Source of the DNA: Xanthostigma xanthostigma
Lineage: Eukaryota > Arthropoda > Insecta > Raphidioptera > Raphidiidae
Length of the DNA stretch: 64,000 nt
Direction: 5' to 3'
Assembly (NCBI GenBank): GCA_963575645.1
Contig: OY754470.1
Location: 26,456,501 to 26,520,500, forward strand
A model generated the notes under the pieces. That model saw only the letters and a list, made by a program, of their open reading frames with translations. It was not told where the DNA came from and searched no databases. Positions 1-11,829 of this stretch are shown here, one piece after another; positions within the stretch are counted from its first letter, which is position 1; each line of letters opens with the position of its first letter. A program made the translations under genes and the position numbers.

Positions 1-881
1 ATTGCAGTATAGAACAAAGCTGAAATTAAGACCTTTATAGTAATAAGACTGGACTACTAAAAACGTTAGTAATTCATTTACAATGTTTTCAACGTGAACA
101 TTAGCATTCAATTTTCATGTTATTTTAATGTACTTTTATTAGTAATTGCTTTTGATGGAAAAAGAAATAAAGTAATCAAAGGTAAAATAACATTTAACAC
201 TAAACAGTTTTAAAACAAAGAGGATTACGATGTAAAGTTAAGAAATGACTTTTAAATTAGGTAGGAATTCAAAAGCAAACAATACACGCAAGAAAAATGT
301 AAATAAATAAATACATGATTTATAAACTCTTCAATGTGGAATGTAAACTAAAGAGAAACGTGGGAATAATGATAGCTGTTTACAGTTTTGGAATTTTAAG
401 TGTCTTCATCGATGTGCTTTTGAACTTCAAATATTTGAGAAGAATATGTTCAAGTTACCGGTGTGACTTAAAAAATTATGCTTTTAGAGTTCATAACGAT
501 GAAACGATTATTAACAATTACTACCGGGAAGAGAATTCAGTAACTGCTTTGAGATAATTACTGTAATTAGCGAATTATATTGTATGTTCACTTGTCAACA
601 TGACATGCAAGAAAACGTTTTCAAAGACGGAACGACATTTTACACTTGTAAATGTAGAGCAAACTTAAAATAGACAAATCATTCTATATGTTCGATAATA
701 ATTATCGCATATCTAGAATAAATTGAAATTGTAAAATTTTGGTCCAAATATTGATCACAGTGGGAATCCAGAAAGATGAAAATCAAACCCCAGGACGGAT
801 TACATTTTTAAGAAATATATTGCAATAATTCACTTGTGGGTAACATTGGACCAAATCCTCTAGTCATAGGATTAGAAAAAC
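1..881. other. AT-rich non-coding stretch
   Basis: No convincing gene, repeat arm or RNA gene is visible. The one longer open frame (315-557, plus) has AT-driven composition and no recognisable domain, so I leave it out. Confidence 0.5.
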
Positions 882-1078
882 CAACCTCGGATCTACGATT
901 TTTTCGAACCGGGGCAGAAGCTTTATAATGGCGCCCACTCTCTCCAAGCAGATTGAATAAATCGGAAAAAGGACAGATTGGAAGGGGTTTTCAACTATAA
1001 TATATTAGGATTTTGGCGCCTCCTGAAAGTGCCACCTGGGCGGGTGACCCGGTTTGCCCTCCCCTAGATCCGGGGCTG
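882..1078. mobile_element. hAT-like MITE, older copy
   Basis: The left edge reads CAACCTCGGATCTACG and the right edge, read backwards, CAGCCCCGGATCTAGG, an imperfect inverted pair of hAT type. A second copy lies at 42758-42902, and the two share the internal 'gaaccggggcagaa' and 'ttttggcgcc' blocks. No 8-bp duplication is recognisable here, which suggests an old copy. Confidence 0.6.
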
Positions 1079-1828
1079 GTTGTCCCTCGTTTGAACTAAT
1101 ACATTTCGATATTTCTTACAAAATTACACCTACGCCTTTTTTATCGATTTTGATTTCGTTTTATATTTATTTAGAGTATCTTTACGTCAATTTAATAACT
1201 GTTAATTCTTTAGAATGCCTCAAAGCGTGAATATTTTTTTAACCAATCGTTTTAACGCTACAATTTTTATTTAAACATGTTAGAAAAGCGACTACTGCAA
1301 TACTATCAAACAAATGGGTAATAAAAGAACATTTTCACTCAATCAAAAATACGGGTTATAGCAAAACTAATTAGATTCAAAATACACACTTCGCCGCATG
1401 TAGCCTCGTTGCTGCGCAAACTAAACATGTCACTCATAAAAACAATAATTTAAAATAAATTAAGTAATTGGTGTTAATTTATCAATTTTTCTTAGACTAA
1501 CACAATCATTCTTATTATTAAAACAGTTCTTTTTTCAAAACTAAATAACGATAGATCAATAATAAACGTTTTAATCGCAGTTCATATGCCATATGTTTTT
1601 TTTATCAATTTTTAGCATAGATGCTGATGATTCACTCACACTAATTCAGTAGGCCGCCTGTTACTGATTTCCTTTCCCTAAACACTTGTTGCTATTCAGA
1701 GCAAACACATTTTATAAGTTCATTAGCTACGGACGAAACACAATGACACTTGGACGTGTGCACAGACTGATTGCCGTACTTGAAACTAAAACACAGCGTT
1801 GTTAAACTGACTCGAATTGTTTATAATA
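1079..1828. other. Non-coding stretch, nothing recognised
   Basis: AT-rich sequence with scattered homopolymer runs. I see no repeat arms, RNA gene or coding signal. Confidence 0.4.
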
Positions 1829-2120
1829 TTAAAAAAAAACACACGGCGTGAAAACGTTGATCCGAGTCAACTGTTGATGATGGCGGACAAACACGTGTAC
1901 AGTTTCCAAGAATCCGCAGTTATTTTTCGTCAATGATTCTGTTGAAGCCGCCAAGAGCTGCTGCTGAGAGCGGCGACCGACCATTGCAAGCAAGTTACTG
2001 AGCCACAAACAGTGCACTGTGCGGGTCAGGAGCCGGGGCTGTGCCCCCCGCGCGCCCCGCACACCACTGCTATCACGATAGTCATGACCAGCCTCCAGAA
2101 TGGAATGCTGTCACAGTTAA
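1829..2120 (-). promoter_or_regulatory. GC-rich island, possible promoter or 5' exon
   Basis: This block is much richer in G+C and CpG than its AT-rich surroundings, with C/G runs near 2045-2060. On the minus strand one reading frame stays open from about 2118 to 1829, with Arg/Ala/Gln-rich composition. A weak acceptor-like 'gtgacag' precedes it. I recognise no protein family. It could be a promoter with untranslated exon, a diverged exon of an unseen host gene, or a GC-rich repeat with no partner in this window. Composition and the open frame are seen; the gene interpretation is inference. Confidence 0.25.
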
Positions 2121-2413
2121 GTATACTTTCTATACCCGCGATCATTTTAACAAAATACTAGACTCGCCTGCATCTGTACCGAGTAGCTGGGTTTCCGTTC
2201 TATACGCGCGTTGAGATCTTTTCATCGTTTCGAGGCGAAAAGAAACGTGCGTTGAATAACTGCGCAATTTTTACGTTACTGAACACAAAACGGACGATTT
2301 TAGACAACGCATTGGAAAAATTGAATAAAACTTGAGCCAATCGTACTATAATGATGATTCAGTCTTTTTATTTTGGTACTTATACCTACTTCAAAATCTA
2401 TACTAATCTATAC

Positions 2414-3076
2414 CAGCGGTCGGAAATCTTTTGGCAAGCAAGGGCCACGTAGTGGCAAATTGAAATAAAGGCGGGCCGCACTTGTTCATAATTTTAATAA
2501 TAGTTATTTGTGATATTAAAAATTCGAAAACATTTTATTTGAATTTTATTAAAAATTTAACTGAGAAATTCAAAATAGAACTGTTCTTTTACAAAAATTA
2601 GTGTGACGTTTGAGGCTGTATTTGAGTGGCTATTTGTTGTATGTTAGGTTCCAGGTTTGTAGTTACAATTCATAGAATAGCTCTCAAATGCTCATCTGTG
2701 AGACGAGAAGCATATTTATTTTTTCTGTAATTGAGAATCGAAAAGGTTTGTTCGAATAAGTAAGTACTACCAAAAATTGTAATTAATTGCAGAGCAAACC
2801 TTTTGAATTCGTCAAAATTAGATGGAAAACTGACATAAAGTTTAACAAAATCTTTAATTTCAAAGAACGAGTTTTTGAGAGTACCTATCATTAGATTGGA
2901 GATCAATCACGTTCATTTGTAAATGACTAGGTACATCCTCAATATTACAAGAAAAAAGGATTTGTGAAAATTAATTTAATTATTTATTTATGTAGGTAGA
3001 TATATAAGACTTTTAATTATAAAACAGTCACGGGCCGCAAGGTATAGGCTCGCGGGCCGCGGGTTACCGACCCCTA
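2414..3076. mobile_element. hAT element relic with perfect 8-bp target duplication
   Basis: The 663-bp element has imperfect inverted ends, CAGCGGTCGG on the left and TAGGGGTCGG when the right end is reversed. It is flanked by an identical 8-bp duplication, atctatac, at 2406-2413 and 3077-3084. The subterminal 'gggccgc' blocks are typical of hAT elements. It contains the end of a hAT transposase on the minus strand and has landed at the 5' end of a Helitron. Confidence 0.85.
2670..2934 (-). pseudogene. hAT transposase C-terminal dimerisation domain, fragment
   Basis: The minus-strand translation ends in the hAT dimerisation signature: hydrophobic residues, then GSTYLFEQTFS, a basic segment and SRLTDEHLRAIL before a stop. 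This matches hAT transposase-like proteins of the ZBED/GTF2IRD2-like type, where the domain lets transposase multimerise on element ends. About 90 residues remain of an expected 500-700. The upstream part, starting near 2916 with an MNVIDLQSND-like segment, is in a different frame from the main block, so at least one frameshift is present. The RNase-H-like catalytic core is absent, so no activity is expected. Confidence 0.8.
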
Positions 3077-3666
3077 ATCTATACTAATTATATAAAGCTG
3101 AAGAGTTTGTTTGTTTGTTTGGTTGAAAGCGCTAATCTCAGGAACTATTGGTTCGAATCGCTACGACTATTAGGAGCGGAGCATCAATGAAAAATGTTGC
3201 AAAATGTAACTCAAAATCTGTCCGTCCTACAAAAACTTTTGAACGGTAACCCCGATCATCATGATATTTGGACACAACAAACTATAAAGATGAACGTGCA
3301 TAGTCCTGTCCCTCCCCATATTCGTTCTTTTGCACCCGGGTGTAACCGGACGGGACCGCTAGTGTTATATAAGTAGCGTTGTTTTTATGCATGAGACGAG
3401 CATGCAATTTATTGTTTCATTGCTTCTCTGTTCTATTAAATGGATCGTACTATAATGATAAGTCACTCTCTATTTCAGAACCTTAGTATACATAAATTCT
3501 GAAATAATCGAGTCTTACCAGCAAAAAATACTCTGGTCTAAGAAGACGGAAGAATATACATGAAATGAAACTAAAATATAAGATCTTTTCTCATAATTAC
3601 CTTTTTTTTAAGAAAAACTTCTTTAGGCACATTTGAGAACTTCGCGAAGTGACGTGTATTTTTTTT

Positions 3667-3775
3667 GGTAGTTGCGGAAATCATTAATGCATTACAGAAA
3701 ATCGTTCCACTCAAAATGCAAATACACCGAAAAGTAACGATTTTCTGTAACTCATTAATGATTTCCGCAGTAACC
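3667..3775. repeat. Palindromic MITE-like hairpin
   Basis: Arms of about 40 bases are inverted copies: 'gcggaaatcattaatg' on the left and 'cattaatgatttccgc' on the right, separated by about 30 bases. Just to the left, 'acttctttaggcac' matches the start of the R3 repeat at 47418. No duplication was identified. Confidence 0.6.
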
Positions 3776-4377
3776 ATACCTATTAACAACACTTATGTCT
3801 ATGTTGCGTCTTACAGGAAATTCACTGCATAAAAAATGTAAATTTAACAATATATTTATACCGATGTGTTGTTCACATGATTTACTTCAACCGCGTATAA
3901 AGGTACGCGTACACTTTTTTTGTTTAATTTATTGTTAATTAACTCTCCTGCTGTACACGAAAACGTACCAAATATTTTTGACATTCCATCACGATCATTT
4001 CCGTACATGAAAGACTCTGTACATAACATATTGGCAATCAAGTAGGCTGGCTCTGAATAATAAAAGATTGCGTGTGTGCGTCTACGCGCGTTGGTATGCG
4101 TGTGTGCTTTATATGTGTACACACGCGGGATCCAGAGGGCTTTGAGAAGCATGCGATGCAACTGTTTATTCGAAAATTCGAACCTATAACGAAATATGTA
4201 AATAAATGCAACGCTCGTCACAATTACTGTCATTTGTTTGCAGTATACGTATTCAGGAACAGACTGCATCGACTCAATAACATAAAAATTTTACTTTTCT
4301 CCTATTCAGTACGTGCGTATTACCTCGGTTACGTTCTCTACATGTATATCAAAACATGTCTGATGTGCAGACATCTT

Positions 4378-4930
4378 ATCATAGCGCACGGAGTGCAGCG
4401 GTCAAGTTCTCGCAAAGCACTGTGCGCTATATTTACACGAACCATATCGCGCTTTTTTCGACCCCCCTGTCTATGTCCGAGGCTAGTTACGTTACAGAAC
4501 AGAATGTTTTCGGGGGGTTAAGGTTACTATAAAAAATAAATTTCATAAGTCTGACTGGCTGACTGATAGATCGTCATAATTCAAGAGCGCCTAGCCGGTG
4601 CCTCAACCGGTCGTTCAAAGACTACTCGCGTCTAGTCGGTGCTGAAGCATGCTATATAACTAAAATTTTACGTGTCCAGATAATATTTAAGTAGAATAGT
4701 TAAGAATATTACTTTGCTCGATACAAGAAACAAGTCGGTTTGTCGGCTTTGCTGAAAAAAAGAAACGAGATCTAAGAGTTTTCATTTTGCACGTTTTTAT
4801 GTTTTGTGTTATAAATAAATGACTCGTAAACTTGCCAAGTGAAAACTTACCCTCTTCTTAGATCTCACTTCTTTTCAGCAAAACCGGCGAACGAACTTGT
4901 TCTTTGTAACGAACTTGGACCTTTTTTCAC
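4378..4930 (+). repeat. Dispersed repeat R1, copy 1
   Basis: It begins with 'gcgcacggagtgcagcgg', continues through 'ctactcgcgtctagtcggtg' and 'gaacaagtcggtttg'-like blocks, and holds an internal inverted pair around 'gagatctaag' (about 4737-4890). The same blocks in the same order recur at 20217-20655, which ends in the inverted form of the first motif, and at 60838-61095 with a downstream portion at 61970-62060. That arrangement suggests a terminal inverted repeat DNA element. No transposase is visible and the family is not recognised. Confidence 0.55.
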
Positions 4931-5152
4931 AATTATGTTTTTGGTGGATTCACTTCCACCCGGTTTGGAAATTTCTGCAACAGTAACTCGGTCAAACGCC
5001 ACGGAGCTGTATCGCGAAAGTGACGTTTGTGGTAGTTTGAATAGTTCCACAGGACCTATCATATCTAACCCTCCTTTGTCAGCTGTATAACAGAGAAGAT
5101 TTTATACACGTCAGTGTTGTCGGTGTGATAGTACTAGTTTTTTATGTATGCT

Positions 5153-6304
5153 CAGGGGCGGATCTATATAATAGTTTTTTGGTCTGCAGTCGAAGGCCTC
5201 GTGGATATAAAAGGCCCCCAGCCCCCATTTAAGAGAATGGACACTATTGCAATTAAAAAAAAATGTAATAAGACACCTGCTAATTTTTTAATAAAAAATA
5301 GAGAATAGTTACTTCTTACCACAACAAGTTTATTAGTGGATGTACATTTCGAGAGCTATGCTCTCATCTTCAGCAATACACTAAACTAAGTTCATAAATA
5401 AAAATCTTTACATTATATAGCAATTACAGGTATAAATTAAAATAATAATACAGGTACTAAAAATTAACCATTGACTTATGAAAAGTCAGGTAACGTCAAT
5501 CTGGTATATCCAATATGTACCTGAAACAATGTCAACCAAGCGCTGGTCCGTGTCAATGAAAATTCTGTAAAAAACAAAGGAAACAACAACCAAAAAACAA
5601 AAATTAACGAACTTCGGTTACAAAAGATCGAATAATGCTGAAAAAGGTATAGGGCCAAGAAGTAACTATTCTCTATTTTTTATTAGATTCAAACCACAGT
5701 GCTCCTAATATTTTTGTTATAATTTTTTAATATTTTAAATAAAATATTTCATTGTCGTAATTTTTTTCTATACCGTATATATTAGGGTCTTTATTTTCAC
5801 TTCCAATGGCTCATGTTTTAGTATTGGATCTAAAAATAATTCTTCCAAAATTTCAGCTTCCTAGATTAAACCTGTGAAAGATGCAAACCGAGTTTTTTTC
5901 CTATTTAATTAACATGGGAAAAACGACGTTTTTACTCAAACATGGATAGCTGGTAGAAAATGTTTTTTTATTTATTTTTGATAACAGCAATTTAGAGAGA
6001 ATTGAATCCCCACAAAAAGGTCCTTAGTACTAAATCCGCGAATTCGTTATTTTCAAAGATTTGTTCCATATTATTAATTTTTCCCATGTTAATTAAATGG
6101 GAAGCAAACAGGTGTGATCTAGGAAGCTGAAATTTTGGGAGTTTTTTAGGTTCAATGCTAAAACATTAACCAATGGGACCAAAAAATAAAAATAAACACC
6201 TATAGTATACAAATATACTTCATTATAGAAAACACTTTTTTTTTCACAGGTAGGCCCCTAAGTAGTGTTATCCCAGGGCCCCACAAATTCACGGTCCCCC
6301 CCTG
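5153..6304. mobile_element. Non-autonomous hAT element with near-perfect 8-bp duplication
   Basis: The ends are CAGGGGCGGATCTA on the left and, reversed, CAGGGGGGGACCGTG on the right, flanked by tgtatgct and ggtatgct (7 of 8 match). The 1152-bp interior has no open transposase. It contains a nested foldback (5289-5685) and an inverted pair around 'ttcagcttcctagat' (about 5855-5930 and 6090-6150). A third relative of that pair lies at about 22020-22130. Confidence 0.75.
5289..5685 (-). mobile_element. Penelope-like foldback with hammerhead-like core
   Basis: Inverted arms of about 29 bases ('tagagaatagttacttctt' and its reverse) bound the unit, which lies inside the hAT element. On the minus strand, 5374 to 5348 reads CTGAAGA, one spacer base, a perfect 5-bp stem GAGAG/CTCTC with a 5-base loop, then GAAA. 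That layout recurs at four other foldbacks in the window. It resembles the catalytic core of hammerhead ribozymes, which are known in Penelope-like elements, but has one base too many between the box and helix II. Confidence 0.5.
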
Positions 6305-7101
6305 GGTATGCTTGTACTCGTGTTCGTATGCAGGTTCAAATTTTCTCTTGAGTCTACAAGGAACTTGATAATTAACTTTTAACTAGATGCCGCGTCTAAA
6401 TTTGTTCCTGCGCTCTAATTTATAATTACCTGCCCACGACTTATCTATGATAGGATCATAAGCATTCTAAATTTGAGATGGATGAGAGTATTTCTGTAGT
6501 AGTAAAACACCAACAAAGTTATATGCCTGTCGTGGCGGTGTTTTAAGTTCAAATACCATTCCCAGAAATTGAAATTAAATCAATGAAAAGAATTCAAAAG
6601 CCCATTAAAATGTTAAGAAATGCATGAAGAATTTCAATTAAATTCCTCAGAATTATTATAGAAATTAGAATACCTAAAAAGGTTATAGTCTTCATACAAG
6701 GCAAATAGGCTTTAAGACCAAAAAAAAATTAATGAACACTGCACAATAATTTTTTATTTTGAAGCGAAACTACATGCGCGACTGAATGTGAATTCCAAAG
6801 ATCAGTTTCTCATCTTTTCGGATGGCTAATTTCTTCTACATACAACAAGTTTCACGTCGCGTTTATACCTATGGCGTCTCGTCTGAACAGAAACACTGCC
6901 TCACATTGGAGGTTTTAAATGAATGTTCTACACTTAGTACGGAAATGAATAGATTTTTGAACAAAAAGCAATCCGTTAGGTCAAATTTTTTATTTTTCAT
7001 TTATTATCTTTTAATTTAAACGGTCAAAAAGAATTAGGTAAAAAGGTAAATACGTTGTTTTAGATTAAATAAGATAGGTATACAATAATGATGAAATGGA
7101 T
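6305..7101. other. Non-coding stretch, nothing recognised
   Basis: AT-rich sequence between a hAT element and a foldback. The short open frame at 6822-7019 has no recognisable domain. Confidence 0.4.
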
Positions 7102-7748
7102 GTTAATTTTTAGTGAGAGGTATTTGGAAAGAATTCCGTGGCATAAGGATCGAAAGTAAAGCAATATTGAACTTTTTGCATTTAATACTGACGTTTTGAT
7201 ACGGTTTGTATCATCTTCAGAGTTTTCAAATGTTGTCACATGTTATCAGTATATGTTGTTGATGGATTGTGAACATGGTGTCACTCAACTTGTTAATTGT
7301 TATTGTTATTTTTTATATTTTTGCTAATAGATACTGATTAATGATAGATTTTTAAAATTGTTAGTTTCTTTTAAATGTAAAATTATTATCACAAAATGAA
7401 AACAAATGAAGTAACTTTTTTTGATACTGTGATATTATACTGTAGAAAGGCTACTTCATTTGTTTTAATCGTGTGACAGTAATTTTACATTTAATAGAAA
7501 CAAACAATTTTAAAAAACTAACATTAACCAGTACCTACTATTAAAAATATTAAAAATAACAATAACAATTAACAAGTTCACAATCCATCAACAACAATAT
7601 ACTGATAACATGTGACAGCATTTGAAAATTCTGAAGATGATACAAAACGTATCGAAACGTCAGTATTAAATGCAAGTTTAAAAAGTTCAGTATTGCTTTA
7701 CTGTCGATCCTTATGCCACGGAATCCCTCTAAATACCTCTCATTAACT
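7102..7748. mobile_element. Large foldback with about 310-bp arms
   Basis: The left arm (7102-about 7415) and right arm (about 7445-7748) are diverged inverted copies. Both contain 'ggcataaggatcgaaagtaa', 'gatgatacaaa' and 'acatgttatcagtat' or their complements. The right arm carries CTGAAGA, one base, GATAC/GTATC stem, GAAAC at 7631-7657. In the left arm the GAAA box has mutated to AAAA. It is probably a tail-to-tail Penelope-like remnant, with no open frame inside. Confidence 0.65.
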
Positions 7749-8421
7749 TCAATGGATCACAATTACTCTATTTGCTTAGAAAAAAGTTATTTCAAAGCGG
7801 AAATTGTATAAGGCACAACGTTAAATACATGTTTACACAGTTTCAAAAATATCGTTTCACTCGATAAATTAATAATTTTTCGAGCAGGATCGATTTAAAC
7901 TATGATGTTTCTCTTATAAAGAAATATAATATATATAGTCACCCACCATATAAGGTCGCTGTAAAATCTTGAGCGTCTATAATCTACAATCGTATCTGAT
8001 CTAAGCCATTGTTAAATCAGATTTTCTGATAATGCTTTCTGCAACATGAGTCCACATAACTAGATCATTCGTGCTACATTTTGGATATGTCTTCAGACAA
8101 AATATATAAACGGACGCCACTGTAGCAAACACAAATATCTAATGTTACATGTGAGTGTATGTTTGTGCACATGTGTGTGGGTACATATTATAATTATATA
8201 TGCACCTAATATTACTTGTTTAAGAATGCCCAGGGAATGATAGCATCAGTAGAAGACGAAAAACATGAATACATATATATCGATGTAAGTATGAGGAATT
8301 TAAATAATCTAAGCAATTTGAAACATTCTATTGTCATAAAAATACAGAAATGTAATATTAAAGATGAAAATAATATTATATTTCATCCATAAATCTTAAC
8401 AACATCCTGATTTATAATATA
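7749..8421. other. Non-coding stretch, nothing recognised
   Basis: AT-rich sequence with a short TG/TA-rich patch near 8150-8215. No gene or repeat partner was found. Confidence 0.4.
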
Positions 8422-8460
8422 CTAGCGGCCCGTCCCGGTTTCATCCGGGTGCAAAACTGT
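8422..8460 (-). mobile_element. Helitron 3' terminus, minus orientation
   Basis: Read on the minus strand this is a GC hairpin-like stretch with 'cacccggatgaaaccgg' ending in CTAG followed by T, closely matching the 3' ends at 3362 and 32304. The element body should extend to the right, but no TCTATACTAAT-type 5' end was found, so the copy is truncated or interrupted, perhaps by the H1 element at 8606. Confidence 0.6.
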
Positions 8461-8605
8461 AAGATTTATGAATACACAGTCTCTCTCTCCTTGTTTCTCT
8501 CACTCTCTCTGGAAATATTATATTGACCTTCTCATCTATAGTTTTGATGTATGTATTTCTAAAGATTTTACTAGCGTTAGTCAAAACGAAAACAGTTTTT
8601 TTTTT

Positions 8606-9256
8606 GACGTGATAACGTCTTATAAATTGATGAATCACCAATCTTATAAATTGATAAAACACCGGCTGCATGTACGAAAAAGTGTAACGTTCCTAACGGT
8701 CGTAACGTTCCTAACGCGTAACGTTCCGCCTGACCCTGTGCGTGCTTTTTGCTAATTTCTCGCTCAATTTAAATCAGATCGGTTTGAAACCAGTCTTAAA
8801 CGAAAGAGGAGAACATTTTACATAGATTTCGTATAACAGAATTTGCCTAAACAGTTTTTTTATACAAATTTATATAGAAAAATAGCTGTATAAATGCAAT
8901 GTTGTCTAATGCATGGCGCGACGCGGTCGGTTGTCTTTGTTTGCCGTACATGGAAATTAGAAAATAACGTATGTCTTGTCTTAACATGAAAACGGCTGCA
9001 TTTCTAATGTTTAATTCAATTTTTTGACATTAGTATTTTGTGAAATGCAACGCCTTCTAAGTTAAGTATTGGAATAACTAATTATTATTAGAACATAATA
9101 CTTTGACAGTTGCAAACGTCACTTTTGACATTTCTTATCATTCCGACACCAAGGATAAGCGGATTGAAACCAAATTTTGGGAGGTTTAGGTTATGTATTA
9201 CGGAATACGTTATCACGTAAAACTATCGTCCGTAAACCGACTTTACAGACAACCAA
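8606..9256 (+). mobile_element. H1 element (HINE/Helentron-like), copy 1
   Basis: It starts GACGTGATAACGTC directly after a T run and ends GACAACCAA directly before a T run. Near the 3' end it carries ACGTTATCACGT, an inverted copy of the start, and a GTAAA/TTTAC hairpin. Subterminal inverted repeats, a 3' hairpin and insertion in T-rich DNA are features of Helentron-associated elements such as DINE-1. Other copies lie at 12162-12398, 27551-28126 and 50156-50724. The centre differs between copies; here part of it (8765-8890) is shared with 34142-34290. Confidence 0.7.
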
Positions 9257-10654
9257 TTTTTTTTTGATAAAACACCGTCATAGTTCAGTCATTTTGTACA
9301 AAATATTTACAAATTATATACACAAATCTTCCTTGTTTATCGCTCTTTCTATTAGTCTATTAATGAAAACCGTTTCAAAATTCGTTGCGTGATTTAGAAG
9401 TAAGCGGAGAAACAGACAGAGGCAGACAGCGACTTTATTTTATACTCTGTAGTGATGATGAAGAATTATTGCTTAATGACGATGCATATGGTGTAAAACT
9501 AAAATTTATAATAAAACTTTTGCTCTTTGCAGATACAATAATTATTAATGGTGGTATCATTTCTTTTTTGAAGTCAGTACAATAATTTAGAGGTTTATGC
9601 AAAAAAATGTTCTAAAGGAACCTCTATCTATAATTTAATCATCATTTACAAGGAAGTGTTAAAATTGCCCTACCCATGCAGCTTTGGGGTCACTGCGAGA
9701 CTGAATTTAAAAAAATTAAAAATAATATATACATCTCGTAAATCACGTTTAACGAACATTATTTTCAAAACAAAAGATTAAATTGTGAACATTAATAAAC
9801 ATAATATAAGCAGAAAAATTAATCATTAATTAAAATTATTATTATATTTACTTTTAAAGTCAAAATGGTAGCGTGACACTTGCCGCAACATGTATTTTAT
9901 AATTAGGTAATGGCGTTACAATTAGACATAAGAATCTCTTCTGTCTGTGTTTCATATTCAATTAAAAATCTTCAGATTCTTCTACACAATTGTTTCGCTT
10001 GTGACTCACTCGCAGTTATTGACTTTTGCACGATAGAATTCTTTTAATATTTATAAGTTACAAGTTATTTCTGAGATGATGTCAGTCAACTTTTTCTAAA
10101 GCTGAATTAACACTTTCTAGATTCGATCATTCTGCGACCTTTAGTATGTCAGAGAATGGGAAACTGAACATGGGTTGATAGAAACACGACCGATTTAAAA
10201 TTAGTTTCAAACTGGTCGTGTGCGACCGTGTTTCGAGAAGTAATTTTAGTAATTTTAGTCGCCCAGTTGAAGCGAAAGTTTTCTTCTGTATAAGGTAGTA
10301 GCATCCATGTTTACCAGTTGAGATTTAGTTGCGCTCGTGTGATCCCAAGATCCTCAATCGATTGCAAACTGATTGCACGATAGTCGCATTCCGAACTGAT
10401 GTGAAACTCAAGTTGCGAAACAGTCGACTCGTGTGCGAAGGGCCTTCTGTTTTATTCTGTGATTATTACGAATAATTGAAATATGACAAAAATATAAAAT
10501 AGCTAATAAAGCACTACAGTGAGCTTTGAAAATGAAAAAAACAACTTTTAATTTGTAAAACCGACACTATTAAATTTTTTAAAAATATTTATGTTGTTTA
10601 ATTTTTAACTGAACACTTCCTATAATGTTTTGTTTATATAAATAAAATTATCGA
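9257..10654. other. Non-coding stretch, nothing recognised
   Basis: Mixed AT-rich sequence. The short open frames at 9177-9585 include H1 sequence and show no domain. The stretch 10130-10440 is somewhat richer in CpG, but I recognise nothing in it. Confidence 0.35.
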
Positions 10655-10705
10655 CCAATTTTATTTATTGAAGAGTAGTTAGACGTTAATCAAAGATTTG
10701 GTTAT
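10655..10705 (+). repeat. Fragment shared with the nested insertion at 24563-24823
   Basis: The stretch ending 'gacgttaatcaaagattt' repeats the right-hand tail of the foldback-bearing insertion inside the hAT element at 24197, including the preceding 'caattttattt' block. It is probably a truncated copy of the same retroelement. Confidence 0.5.
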
Positions 10706-10803
10706 TTCTATATACCTACGTGGTTCCTGGTATTAACTTAAAACAACAGTCACGTAGATTTATAAAATGTATAGTTAATTTATACGTTAGGGTTTATAAA
10801 TGA

Positions 10804-11000
10804 CTAGCAGCCCGGTCCGGCTTAGCCCGAAGTTGTAGATTGCGACTCTTTTTTCGTCGACTTAAGTTGCAAAATTGGTCTTATATTTGAACGCGATAAT
10901 ATGTAGCCTACGTTCATCCTGAAGGTCCATTCTAAATATTGATGAAAAAATTTTGAAATCGAATAAGTAGTTTCAGAGATTACCTCCTACATCCAAAGAT
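10804..11000 (-). mobile_element. Helitron 3' end, minus orientation
   Basis: The minus strand ends in a GC-rich stretch and CTAG (complement of 'ctagcagcccggtccgg'). The body at 10905-10985 contains 'catcctgaaggtccattct' and 'gtagtttcagagattac'. These are degenerate phrases I associate with insect non-autonomous Helitrons. The 5' end is not visible. Confidence 0.5.
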
Positions 11001-11829
11001 AATAATATGTTGGTATAGATTCACATTGCAGCAGATATGTGACATGTGTAACAAATTTTTAAATGTCAAAAAGACACTATCGAAATTTTTTTTAAAATCA
11101 TTTCTTGTAATTGTCTTAATGATTAGGTCTCACATATTGCACCGTTTGTTCACAGAATTTGTATATCCAGTGCTACGTATTTTCCATACAACAATTTTAT
11201 TTACTAAAACTATACCATTGCTGAAATTGATATCGTATGTAGATTATATCTGCATTAATTTATTGCAAGTACCGAGACACAACAGCTATTAGTATTACCT
11301 ATATATGCATATTTTTTATTACATTTTTAGTACTAAAATATTATCTCTTTTATATTGTTTTTTACGTATAATTAACATGATACAAAGCAGAGAGATATTA
11401 AATTTTAAAATATTGATATTGCAGTTTTGAAGTAGAAACAAAACATTTAAAAATAAACATGAATTTTTTCACCTATTAAACGAATGCAAAGCAAGTTTAA
11501 TTGCTCTTCTACGCAAAAATGCAATACCGGCACAATTAAGACTGACTGGCTCAACAACGCGGGAGATTAAATCGTTTTCTACGGCTTACAACACACTGAT
11601 AAAACATATAATAATATAATATTAAAATGAACTTCGCGGTTTCTTTTATATATTATTAAAGATAGTGTTTATTTATTTCCGTCCGTATTTCTGAATCACG
11701 CTCTATATTTAAAACACAAGGCTTTTTTCAGCGGCTTCCACATAAATTTATTTCGATATATTCTTTTATAAATTAATCGTATAATTGGAATAAGAAATGT
11801 CAACTATATGTTGCTTGACTATTTTTACC

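Larger units (their letters stand above)
2396..3362 (+). mobile_element. Short Helitron split by a hAT insertion
   Basis: The piece at 3078-3362 begins TCTATACTAAT, continues with 'aaagctgaagagtttgtttg' and ends in a GC hairpin-like stretch followed by CTAG, with an A before and a T after, as Helitrons insert between A and T. The same termini bound the longer copy at 31584-32304, of which this is an internally deleted form. The TCTATACTAAT start also occurs at about 2397, to the left of the hAT element at 2414-3076, so the hAT entered the extreme 5' end. It has no coding capacity and is a non-autonomous rolling-circle element. Confidence 0.75.
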
